A stretch of 64,000 nucleotides of DNA, taken from contig OZ007505.1 in NCBI GenBank assembly GCA_963931865.1, positions 11,689,101-11,753,100 on the forward strand, written 5' to 3'. Source of the DNA: Axinella damicornis. Its lineage: Eukaryota; Porifera; Demospongiae; Axinellida; Axinellidae. The position numbers were made by a program, and so were the translations under genes. A model generated the notes under the pieces. The model was given only the letters and a program-made list of their open reading frames with translations. It was not told the origin of the DNA and ran no database searches. Positions 1 through 9,420 of the stretch are shown here, piece after piece (position 1 is the first letter of the stretch; every line of letters starts with the position of its first letter).

Positions 1-1280
1 TTCAGTGTGCTGTTCATGTAGGCACGAAAGATGGAGCATCGATGTTCTTTGAGCCTGTGTGGATGTCTCATTGTACGCATTGGGACTGCTTTTTGACTAA
101 AATTATGCCTAGAACACAATAATATTGCTCAGCCCTAGATGAAGTCCTCCATGACGTGTGCTAATTGTCCAGCAGAAGGAGTGCACTGGGCTTTTGAGCC
201 TTGAGTCTAGTAAGTTGAGATCTCCACCCAGGGAAAACGCTAGAGCCATTAGTTGCGGAAAGGAGAGTTGAAGCACATCTTTGCTAGAGCACTGCGCTTG
301 TAGGAAACGTTAGGAGGAAACTCGTCAGTTAGGAGGAATCTCGTCAGCTCCTGGTGTAGCAGGAGCACACGTCCAATTCTTCAGTTGGAAGTCATTAACT
401 GTTTACCAACCATAGACATTGGGGGTCGGTCTTTTAATTTTAGAGTATGTAGCATGGAATGGTTGTGGTTGCCACGTAATCGCATGCTACATGTATGGTT
501 GGTTATCACAGAACATTTACTCTTTGTCTCCTCAGATACTGAGTGTGACTTTTCACTGTGGGACTGCCACCAGTGCCCCTGCAAGCCCGGCTATAGCTAG
601 TGCTTGACCGTGGGTTGGTCCATGTATAATTATAGCACTCTCCTCCTGATTATGTGCCGTCCAGGAGAAGACTAGAGTAACCATGTGGGCATGTTCTCTT
701 TGGAACTAGAACTATGAAGATCTAGACGATAGAGCTAGAACTAGAAGATAGGTCATCAAACTTAAGACAGGTCATCGGTACTCTCTATATATACTGCAAA
801 CTCGGTTTGTTGAGTGAAGTGAATTTGGAATCTGTGTTTCTGTACTCCCACAATGTATCAACATGACTATAGTTCTGAAGATGTACAATAATTATTTAAG
901 CCATCTCTAGAAAACAGCCACTTGTATACAATTATAATGGCCTGATTATATAGGAGAATTAAGAGATGAAGTTTGTCAGACATGTAGGAAGCCTTTGTTT
1001 GTACCATAGTGCATGTGCATTTGAAAGGCCCCGCCACAGTGGACAAATTCCATGTACACTAAGCGGTGCCTTTGAAGCCAGGGGACATCCATGTACCGGG
1101 ATAGGAGGTTCGTATTTGTCCGTTACTTCTTCCGGTAGTATTCGTTGTGAAGTCGGAGTTATACGATTTCTGTGTGACGAGTCATGTTGGACGGCTTCGA
1201 GAACTTAACAGATTTTGGCACCGATCCGTCGACTGTTTCAAGATGTGTTGATGAGAACGACCTATCCTTGGAGATATGTG

Positions 1281-1573
1281 TATTTCTGATGGTCAAGAAA
1301 GAGTCTATAACTATCAAGCCCGTCTTTGTGTGAGAACGCTGTAAAGTCGGGTCTAGCTTGAAGCACGGTCCCAGATGGTATTTCTGATGGTCAAGAAAGA
1401 GTCTATAACTATCAAGCCCGTCTTTGTGTGAGAACGCTGTAAAGTCGGGTCTGGCTTGAAGCACGGTCCCAGATGGTATTTCTGATGGTCAAGAAAGAGT
1501 CTATAACTATCAAGCCCGTCTTTGTGTGAGAACGCTGTAAAGTCGGGTCTAGCTTGAAGCGTCCCAGATGGTC
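1281..1573. repeat. 98-bp tandem repeat, three units (copy A)
   Basis: Three near-identical units start at 1281, 1379 and 1477, each beginning TATTTCTGATGGTCAAG and ending near CCCAGATGG; the third lacks a few bases. The same array is at 22750-23042 and 32107-32399. A diverged single unit lies in inverted orientation at 3339-3435. Confidence 0.93.
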
Positions 1574-1599
1574 TTTATTCTTTTATATTCTTTTATAAG

Positions 1600-1880
1600 A
1601 AACCACCTGTCGAGTGGCTAACGAGGTAACTGGAATAGCATGAATGCTAATATTAACCGGTACCCCGGGACCAACGGCTTTACATCCCCTCCGAAGGATG
1701 CGGCGTGAACTGTATCAGGTGAAAACACCTGAGAGAACACACCTACTCATTTTTAAGGGTAGAGCTGAGTCAACTCCTAGGAGAGAAAGAAAATCTCTCC
1801 TATGACAATGGTGGGATTTGAACCTGCAACCTTCAGATTAGCAGTCGAATGCTGCATTATCATCTCAAGAACCCCTCATG
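1600..1880 (-). repeat. Candidate tRNA-derived SINE
   Basis: Read on the minus strand, 1858-1810 contains CTGCTAATC followed by GGTTCAAATCCCACC (GGTTCGAATCCCACC in copy B), resembling a tRNA anticodon loop and T-arm/B box. Flanking sequence such as CCGGGACCAACGGCTTTAC and CCCTCCGAAGGATG resembles tRNA-related SINE consensus segments seen in marine invertebrates. No complete cloverleaf can be folded by eye, so this is not called as a tRNA gene. Confidence 0.45.
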
Positions 1881-2617
1881 CTATGGACATGAGACTTGCA
1901 CCATTGGATACAACCAAGATTGAAGTTTGTTCAGCTTTGGAGCTAGCACGGCTGCACTCAGCACTTTCATGGATGCCCTTTGTTTACCCTGGAACATGAC
2001 GTATGTCTCCTGAAGACTTCAAACTATCAACATGGCAGTCTAACGTTATGACATTGCCCCATGGACCGTGGAATTTTATTTTGTGCTTGTGAAAGTGATC
2101 ATTGTTTGGTTTTATCCATGCAGACTATACACTGGTACTCACCACTGTTGGTAGTTACCTATGCGTTACCTATGCATTTGAATGTGATAGTGTGTTCAAT
2201 AACTTTTTTGGGGCTATCACATCTAGTCGCTCAGTGGTGGATGGTCAGAATCAGATGCTTTGCTGGCTTTGATAATTAAGCAACTAGATCCACACGGTCC
2301 CACAGCTTGCCTTCCATATTCTACTACTATACTTCGAACTGATCATGACCGTTACAATGAGGGTACTTGTGAACGTCCCTCATTCAACAAACCAACAGGT
2401 CAAGCAAGTCCATTGGAGACTAAACTTAAAGCCAGCACGTCATGAGCAAACGAGTACATTTGTGAGTTAGCCTGGTGGTAAAGACTCGCTTCCAATTCAG
2501 CGACAGTTTCATAAACTGCATTCTGCCTCCACCAACATAATAGAAACCTGCTGATTTTACAAACATGATTCCATTTTGTAGATATCACTGTACATATATG
2601 CACTGTATAGCAGAATT

Positions 2618-3212
2618 TGTTGTATCCAGTGGTACAAGTCTCATGTCCATAGGTTGTAAGGTCGAGGAGATAATTGTGGCCACACAACCACGAAAACAAA
2701 ATTCATGAAACATGGTTGACTTTAGCTCCAAAGCACTATTTCCACATAATATTATGTTTATAAACATCCATCTTTGTTGTATCCATGTCCATAGGTTGTA
2801 GGGTTCAGGAGATATGACAACACGAATTCACCCAAATTCACACATAATGGTTGAGTTCAGGGGCTCATTGCTCCAAATCTGATGTGGTTGTCACAATGCT
2901 TCCACATACAAACCTCAGTCTTTGATGGTGCAAATCTCATGTCCATAGCATGTAGCGTTCTTGGGATACGGCCACACGAATTCACCCATGCAAGCTAAAT
3001 TCATGAAATCTGGTTGACTTCAGGGGCTCATAACTTCAAAGTTGATGGGGTTGGCACAATACTTTCACACATCTTCATAAACCTCCGTCTTTGTTGTATC
3101 CAGTGGTGCAGGTCCCGTGTCCATAGCATGTAGCGTTCTCGAGATATGGCAGCATGAATTCACCAATGCAAACTTGATTGACTTAAGGGGCTCATAGCTC
3201 CAAATCTGATGG
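2618..3212. repeat. Degenerate tandem repeat of about 150-180 bp
   Basis: The phrase CATGTCCATAG recurs at about 2640, 2785, 2937 and 3117. It is followed each time by GGTTGTA/GCATGTAGCG, a gate-like AGATA/GGATA phrase, AATTCACC and GGGGCTCAT-type segments. The unit also occurs inverted at about 1878-1916. No coding potential is seen. Confidence 0.7.
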
Positions 3213-3338
3213 TTTGTCACCCCATGAGGAGGCTATTTTCTGAAAGTCCAGAGATGGGGCTTTCATCCATGGCACAGGTCCAATAATCATAGCACCCTGC
3301 ATTCTTGCACTACAGGCGCTTGAATCTGACCATCTTGA

Positions 3339-3435
3339 GACGCTTCAAGCTAGACCAGATTTTACAGCGTTCTCACGTAAACACGGGAGCAGTTTCAACA
3401 GCCTTCATAGCTATATAGACTCTTGACCATCAGAA
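3339..3435 (-). repeat. Inverted diverged unit of the 98-bp repeat
   Basis: Positions 3339-3435 read as a diverged reverse complement of the 98-bp unit (ACGCTTCAAGCTAGACC, TTTACAGCGTTCTCAC, TAGACTCTTGACCATCAG). With the array at 1281-1573 this gives inverted subterminal repeats about 1.8 kb apart. Confidence 0.7.
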
Positions 3436-3936
3436 TTCACCCCTGGACAAATTTGCTCATCTGTGTGGGGGGTGTACATAATTGTGTACATGATTACTAG
3501 GGCTCGTACTTTCATGTGCCACTGGTACAGTGGTAGCAAGGGCAACTCACATTTTTCGGAATGATGCCGCAGGTCTCCTTGTGGAGATCGTCCTTTAGGT
3601 TTGTACACAGGCTCAGGCTAGCTGTCAGGAGGCACCCATAGTAGCTTTTCGGCTTGCTGCAATTAATGCACACGTCTGTGACGTCATAACTGTGTAGGAT
3701 GTCGGCATGTATTATGTCCCGTACACAAGTACAAAGCAATGGTGGCTAACGGAGCGTGAGAAATTCTACAGCGAGGCTACGGTGACCAGAAGTTCTCTAA
3801 GGTGCGATTCATTTACATCATTTTACGCCCAAATTCCCCTCCCCCCCCCCCTTTATTAGCCTAGCGCCTTGCAAGGAGGATATATAGTTATGTCCTGTGG
3901 GGTACTTGAACGCTGATCACTACAGTAAATTATCCT

Positions 3937-3972
3937 TTAGTGGGTGTGACGAGAGGCTGGCCCGCGAGACTA
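3937..3972. repeat. Solo terminal segment of the TAGTCTCG MITE
   Basis: The segment ending GGCCCGCGAGACTA matches the right end of the complete MITE at 4141-4466, but no left end is present nearby. Confidence 0.6.
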
Positions 3973-4140
3973 ATTACTCCTGTGTAAAAAGTCACAAGAA
4001 CATCATCAGTAGCCTCAAAGTCACCATCACGGTCAAGCATGGGTCGCCGTTGGTCTCCAATAAATGCCTAGCACTCCATCAAGGTAGACTCCTACTCAAG
4101 CCCAGAGACCAATCAAAAATGGAGTGTAGTTAGACGCAAG

Positions 4141-4466
4141 TAGTCTCGCGGGCCAGCCTCTCGCCACACCCACTACGGGGAGGGGAGAGTCTGGGAAAAT
4201 TGCCATATAGCTCTCGTATTGCAGGATCAGTAGGGCAGCTTGTTAAGTAGGTGCGGACATAATTGGGAGTGTGTGTAGTAGAAAAGCATTGACGCGTGGG
4301 GTGTTAAGCACCACGTACTAGTGTACTGAAAGGCAACCGCGCTCCCTTGAATCCACTTAACACGCCAAGAAATTCCTGGCGTGTTAGATACGAGACGATG
4401 ATGGTAATTTTCCCAGACTCTCCCCTCCCCGTAGTGGGTGTGGCGAGAGGCTGGCCCGCGAGACTA
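4141..4466. mobile_element. 326-bp MULE-type MITE with 9-bp TSD (copy A)
   Basis: The element starts TAGTCTCGCGGGCCAGCCTC and ends with the inverted counterpart; terminal inverted repeats are about 65 bp. The 9-bp duplication AGACGCAAG flanks it (4132-4140 and 4467-4475). A 9-bp duplication with long inverted repeats is typical of the Mutator-like (MULE) superfamily. No transposase is encoded. The identical insertion is in copy B at 25612-25937, so insertion predates the block duplication. Confidence 0.9.
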
Positions 4467-4504
4467 AGACGCAAGTGCAAGAAGGATGGAGCAACCCTAC
4501 CACC

Positions 4505-5371
4505 TTAGTATCATTTTTCTAACCGTGGGCCCCACAAAGAAGCAGTTCAGATACTGTATGCTAGTCCCTTCAACTCTTAATGTACACACAGATGCATCGT
4601 GACATTCAGCTTCTGAATCATGATCTCACATCCAGCAAGTTGTCCTTGGGTGCCTAAGCACGCATGTCCAGCATTGCCCACAGATGTCCATTGGTACAAT
4701 GGGATTATATTTTGTCTGTTAAATGTCCATCCTATCCCACTGTACCTCGGAGGCATTGGGAATGTCTCAAAGTGTCCCATCTCATCCCAAATCCCACTGT
4801 CCATGGGAAGCAATGGACAGCTTGTGAAGCATCCCATGCAATATATATACCTGTCCATCCCATCCCATGGTGGATATATCTACACCCTGTCTGGACAGTA
4901 CGGTACTCCCATTGGATGTCTGCATGCTGTAATGCTGGACAAGTGAAAAGCCCTTGGTTGGAGCTGGATGGATCTGGATAGCTAACAGTCCTCTCTCACA
5001 ATGTATGGAGTTGAATTCAAGTGTTCAAAGCCAGTTTTGCGCTAGAATGAGTTAGCATTGCCCAAGCATCTTGATCAAATACTTGCTAATTAATGAGTGT
5101 GGTTAGAATCACAACTTCAATCTTAAGTGTATACATACATGTAGTCCTGTGTGCAGTTTAGAGGATTGAAAACCTGATTGGGGGTACGTTTAGGTAAAAA
5201 AAAATTCAGGACTGGCTTCCAGTGTGGTACAGTTGGTAAAGAGTTACATGTATAACGACTGCATACCACACCAACCAATTAACATGAGATCTCCCACTCT
5301 GCTAACTCACTGAAATTGCTCATCCACTTCCTGGAGGTTCCTCCCTGAACTTATAGTCAATTCACATGCCC
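4505..5371. other. Intergenic, no gene seen
   Basis: Both strands carry overlapping short frames of about 100 codons at 4577-4981, but these are mutually exclusive and resemble nothing known. A tRNA A-box-like phrase (GGTACAGTTGGTAAAGAG) at about 5226 has no B box nearby. Confidence 0.5.
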
Positions 5372-5627
5372 CCTGAGTCTCACAACCCATGTTTGCTATA
5401 GCTACTCTGCACCATTGCTATGCAGTATATATTTAGTATAGATTCCCACTTTGTCAATTCCCAGTTTGTCAATTCTCTCTTTGTCAATTTCTCACTTTGT
5501 TAATTCTCACTTGGTCAATGTTGATGAAGTGGGAATTGATAAAGTGAGAAGTTGACAAAGTGGGAATTGATGAAGTGAAATCAACAAAGTGGGAAATTTG
5601 AATTGACCAAATGGGAAGACACCATAC
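5372..5627. repeat. Foldback element made of iterated short motifs, copy 1
   Basis: After GTCTCACAACCCATG, the left arm (5445-5520) repeats variants of CCCACTTTGTCAATT and the right arm (5525-5625) repeats the complement, AATTGACAAAGTGGG. The whole can fold into a long imperfect hairpin. A second copy including the 80-bp leader lies at 6070-6311 in the same orientation. Confidence 0.82.
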
Positions 5628-6069
5628 ATGTAGGGCCTCCATTTCCAGGCTACACTGGTTGGCATAATAGAGACTGAATTGAAAGTATCAATCTTAATAC
5701 TCTGAGCTCAAGCAAAAAATGCCCAGAGCACACCCCTCATTTGGGCGATCTTCTCAGCTATGTCGAAAACACCTAGCTGGCCAGATGGTGGGCAGTTCTC
5801 TCATGAAATGTGTAGTGTTTTGAGCTTGATGGGAGCAGAACAAGCAGTCACTTGGAGGGATAGCACAGCAAGTTTAGGTCAATCACTATTGAGCGACATC
5901 CCAACAGCTAGCTACCGACTGGTGGATACCATCAAAGAAGAGCAAGCACCTACGTACGGAACTCACAGCAGTCCAGCTTGAAGCAGGATCACATGACACC
6001 CAGACGAAAGAGTTGTCAATGAATGCCTAAATAGACTGAAGAAAGATAGCATACACTGATGGAGAAATA
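5628..6069. other. Spacer between foldback copies, no gene seen
   Basis: A 73-codon open frame at 5760-5981 has no recognisable family, no upstream context and no splice-flanked structure I can defend. Confidence 0.4.
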
Positions 6070-6311
6070 AGTCTCACAACCCATGGTGTTATAGCTACTA
6101 TGCACACTTGGTTTGCATACCATATTTACTGTTTTGGTGTATAGATTAATCCCACTTTGTCAATTCCCAATTCGTCAATTCCCACTTTGTCTCACTTTGT
6201 CAATTCCCACTTGGTCAATGGTGACGAAGTGGGAATTGACAAAGTGAGAAGTTGACAAAGTGGGAATTGACAAAGTGAAATTGATGAAGTGGGAATTGAC
6301 CAAATGGGAAT
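6070..6311. repeat. Foldback element, copy 2
   Basis: It has the same leader (GTCTCACAACCCATG) and the same head-to-head arrays of CCCACTTTGTCAATT and AATTGACAAAGTGGG as copy 1. The arms are slightly shorter, showing change in unit number since duplication. Confidence 0.82.
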
Positions 6312-6654
6312 AAACCACGTGTACACGGTGAGACAGCTTGTTTCTAGGTCCATTTATGATGAAGTGGACAGAAATGGCAAGCCCTCCCAGTGTCAACCAA
6401 GGCCTTTCTACAGTCAATCCCTGACACAGCCATGATTTTGCACCTGGTCGCCTATCTGAGGGACATTGCCAGGAGTGACAAGGCTGAAAGTCTCACAATG
6501 TCATATGAAGTAATTGGACAGGAAAGTCAAATGGACGAATTCTTTCCCCAACAGCAACAACATTTTCAAGGATTCAGCAAGCCCATGTTCATACATGTAC
6601 GTACATGTACGTGCTCTAGTCCAGTTTTTATGCCCATCTAGGTGTTATAGTGGT

Positions 6655-6895
6655 TGCCATGAAGTCTTGGGGTCCGAGGGGAGTGGGTATGGGGAGGTGG
6701 GTAGTCCCTGGACTGCCAGTGTAACTCAGGCATTCTGACAGAAGGGGTCACAGGAGTTGTGTAGTCGTTCCTAGACAATCCTGGAACTGCAGGTGTAATT
6801 CCGGCATTCTGGGATACCCTGACAGAGGGGTCCCAGGGGGTTAGGTAGTCCCAGAGAATCCCCAAACTGCCATGTAGTCCCTGGATAGTCCCGGG
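6655..6895. repeat. Degenerate tandem repeat of about 95 bp
   Basis: Segments TAGTCCCTGGACTGCC, AGGCATTCTGACAGA and TAGTCGTTCCTAGACAATCC recur as CAATCCTGGAACTGC, GGCATTCTGGGATACC and GTAGTCCCAGAGAATCC. There are two to three diverged units. No coding potential is seen. Confidence 0.6.
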
Positions 6896-6910
6896 ACCAG
6901 TGGTGCTAAG

Positions 6911-7169
6911 CAGTGTTCTCGCTAGAAATCTACATCCAAATGGTGCATGATGTATAATCTTATCATCCAGACATGTGAATGGCTTTGTTTACACACTACT
7001 ATTCAATGTTAAGTGGGAAACCCTGCCAGCAGCTGCTGTGGGCAGGGAAATGAATATTAAGGAAGTCGTGATCCAAATGGTGCACCTACTTAAGTTTACC
7101 ACATCCGAATGGAGATTCGATTAACCAAATGGTGCTGCACCGTCCGCTAAAGGCCTAGCGAGAACACTG
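6911..7169 (+). mobile_element. hAT-type MITE, 259 bp, copy 1
   Basis: Terminal inverted repeats CAGTGTTCTCGCTAG and CTAGCGAGAACACTG bound the element. A perfect 8-bp duplication GTGCTAAG flanks it at 6903-6910 and 7170-7177. The 8-bp duplication and the CAGTG end are hAT hallmarks. The element has no open frame of note. A second copy lies inverted at 28375-28630 with its own duplication. Confidence 0.95.
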
Positions 7170-7177
7170 GTGCTAAG

Positions 7178-7925
7178 TATGGTGGAGGGAGGAGATACCT
7201 AATCGATTATCCCATGTAGTCAAAGGGATTGCCCAAGTAACTTGGGAGGACTAACAGTGGTAGGGACTGAACATACGTAGCACCCTCCAAACCCCACTTG
7301 TCGCTTCACAGGCAGTAGAGGAAGTTGCTAGCTTCCACCTTGCATGAGTGCAACTACTGCCTGAACCTCATTGTCTGCTATATGACTGCTTTATTTTCCC
7401 TCCTCCCCTTGGCGACCAGCCTTTCACTGAAAGGGTCAGGGATAAAAGCTGGGCACATTTTGTATCAAGTAGCTATAAATAGTTGCATATGTTTGTGTGA
7501 AGGAACCTTTTTGTGGAAAGTAGTATCCCTCTCAGCGGCAGCGATTATTAGTCTATACACCTATACATGTATGCCTAGTGTTGGCTCTAGGGGCTGAATG
7601 AATGAAGGTGATGTAGCCACTCCCACTTTCATATCATAGGTGGCGGAATCTGAGGATGCATGAATCAGTGAACATCCCCCCTCGGCTGCGGGCCTGGTGT
7701 GGAATACAGCTAATGGACGAGCTGCGTGGGACTGCCTGAACGTGAGTAAGTGTAGTGAAATGATAACACTACATCGACCTGTTTAGAGCAGCATATGTTG
7801 GGTGAGATCACCGTCCAATTGCATTTCAGAAGGATGAGTCCAAAGGTCAAAGTCAAAGTGCCTATGTGAACTTAATGGCCTGTATGAACCTAATAATATG
7901 CCTGTGTGATCACAGCTGAATACAA
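7178..7925. other. Intergenic, no gene seen
   Basis: A 90-codon frame at 7325-7597 resembles no family. No repeats with clear ends are visible. Confidence 0.4.
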
Positions 7926-8060
7926 GCTCCCTCTCATTGGCGAGTAGCAACTATAATGAGAGGCACAAGCCGAAGATCTGTCCTGGGTTTGAATCCCACT
8001 ATAGCCCTTGTGGTGTCGCCTTGAAAAAACGAATTTGTCCTTTGCCAAACAATGCTGTTT
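7926..8060 (+). repeat. Candidate tRNA-derived SINE fragment
   Basis: The phrase GGGTTTGAATCCCACTATAG (about 7984-8003) is a good RNA polymerase III B-box/T-arm match. Upstream lies AGAGGCACAAGCCGAAGATCTG. No convincing A box or cloverleaf is visible. Confidence 0.35.
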
Positions 8061-8063
8061 ATG

Positions 8064-8470
8064 TAGCCTTGTACCCAGGGCCTCACGCGGAACGTGGAAG
8101 AGGGCCTGGTGACACACGCCAAAATTCCCGTATGTGCTCAGTCAGCATAATTGCGTAATCGATTACATTCCTTACTTGGATGCATTCGAAATCACGTGGA
8201 AGGTACATGTAGCTGTTGGTGATGGCTAAGTAGCAAGTCCTTGCCAAGGAGCGACCAGAGGTGAGTCTTGAAGCTAGAACAGCGGTTTTATCAAACGGCT
8301 ACACTTTCCACGGGGTGAAGACTAATTACTACACAGTAATTGGCAACGGACGAACGTGATTCGCCTACCCGAAATCAAGACTGCTGAGCTCAGCACATAC
8401 GGGAATTTTGCCAAGTGTCACCATGCAGGCCCTCTTCCGCGTTCCGCGTGAGGGCCTGGGTACGAGGCTA
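8064..8470 (+). mobile_element. MULE-type MITE, 407 bp, 9-bp TSD
   Basis: The ends are TAGCCTTGTACCCAGG and CCTGGGTACGAGGCTA, with inverted repeats of about 85-100 bp that continue through GGCCCTCACGCGGAAC and AAATTCCCGTATGTGCT. The perfect 9-bp duplication CTGTTTATG lies at 8055-8063 and 8471-8479. A truncated, inverted relative lies at 14611-14911. There is no transposase. Confidence 0.93.
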
Positions 8471-8621
8471 CTGTTTATGCATGGTAACTCAAGCTAATTC
8501 AGTGATGATGTCGTAACCATCCCCAGGACCTGAATGATATCCTCCTGTATTTGGGGGATGCAACATTCCTGGGATAATTATCAAATCTCTGAACTGTGGC
8601 CCTTTTCGTGCTTTCAAGGGT

Positions 8622-8670
8622 GGGGGGGGGGGGGGGGGGGTGGGGAAGGGGGGGGGGGGGGGGGGGGGGG
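8622..8670. repeat. Long poly-G tract
   Basis: Nearly uninterrupted G over about 49 bases, broken by single T and AA. Open frames across it are artefacts. Assembled length is probably unreliable. Confidence 0.9.
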
Positions 8671-8754
8671 TACTTGGACCCGTTCAGCCCGGCCCAGAAG
8701 GGTATCCCCAGCCTTGTCCAAGGCACTCTGAGGTGTCATTTTCTTAACCACATA

Positions 8755-9046
8755 CCGTAGTCGCGCGTTATTAGGCGCATGCGCCTATAACTCCACAGGA
8801 AGGAAATATGCGCCTATAAGCGAGATGCGCCTAATAACAAATATAATAATAATGACATTCCTCGAATAGGAAGTGCGCTTCAATTCGAATTATAGCTGTT
8901 TTCCACTCCGTGTGATCGAAAACGGCAGAGTTTCTGGAAGAAGACTGCAACGCTTAACAGCAAGTACCTGGGACGAGAGTTGAACATGCACCTAACAGCG
9001 AATATGCGCCTATAAGTGAGATGTGCCTAATAACGCGCGACTACGG
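8755..9046. mobile_element. TA-flanked MITE, 292 bp (Tc1/mariner-pogo type)
   Basis: Inverted ends CCGTAGTCGCGCGTTATTAG and its complement are flanked by TA dinucleotides (8753-8754 and 9047-9048). Internally the phrase ATGCGCCTATAAG recurs near both ends. TA duplication and end sequence suggest the Tc1/mariner superfamily, pogo/Tigger-like; no transposase is present. Confidence 0.85.
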
Positions 9047-9262
9047 TATACGTTTGTACTTGACCTTCGAACCAAATGCAAGCTGTATAGATCAGTTCAA
9101 AGGTTAAACTATGCAGCTAAGATAATGGAACTGGAGATGGAGAGAATATGGGGATGGGGCTGGGCACCAGGGACCCTTGGACCCAAAAAGGGTCCTTTGG
9201 TCGATTCAGACCCTCATATACAATGCCGTTAGGTTGCAAAAAGTCAGGGCCCATATCGCCAA

Positions 9263-9420
9263 CTGTCGTCATAATACTTTCAGCTTCATCATGTGACTTC
9301 TGGCAATGTCCTTGGGAGATGGGTTCTGCGACAGCAGAAAGGGCGGGACAGGGGGAGGTGGGTGGGTGCACCCGGAGGGTGCAAACAGCATTGCCGTGTC
9401 TGGGCTCCACAGTAGAAAGG
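9263..9420 (+). repeat. Dispersed repeat (GGTGGGTGCACCCG family)
   Basis: Shares an ordered set of phrases (CATGATGT/CATGTGAC, CAATGTCCTTGGGAGAT, GGACAGGGGGAGG, GGTGGGTGCACCCG) with 12533-12660 and 27955-28065, and inverted at 15127-15222. Ends and mechanism are not determined. Confidence 0.6.

Larger units (their letters stand above)
1..4504 (+). repeat. Large direct repeat, copy A (cut by window start)
   Basis: This block is nearly identical to 21470-25975, with only scattered substitutions and small indels visible. Its first about 1570 bases are also nearly identical to 30839-32399. Homology with copy B stops after position 4504. Inside are a 98-bp tandem array, a tRNA-like SINE segment, a degenerate tandem array and a complete 326-bp MITE. 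The short open frames here occur in identical form in the other copies and resemble no protein I recognise, so I treat the block as non-coding repeat DNA. The true left end is outside the window. Confidence 0.9.

Noticed and set aside
381..600. Open frames on both strands present in identical form near 21850 and 31216
   Set aside because: They recur only because the DNA block is duplicated; no family resemblance and both strands are open over the same bases.
1805..1860. Minus-strand tRNA gene
   Set aside because: Only the anticodon-like loop and B box are visible; no acceptor or D arm pairs correctly, and the segment sits in a repeat.
4620..4981. Overlapping 105-108-codon plus-strand frames
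   Set aside because: Several frames are open at once with no family match or conserved motif.
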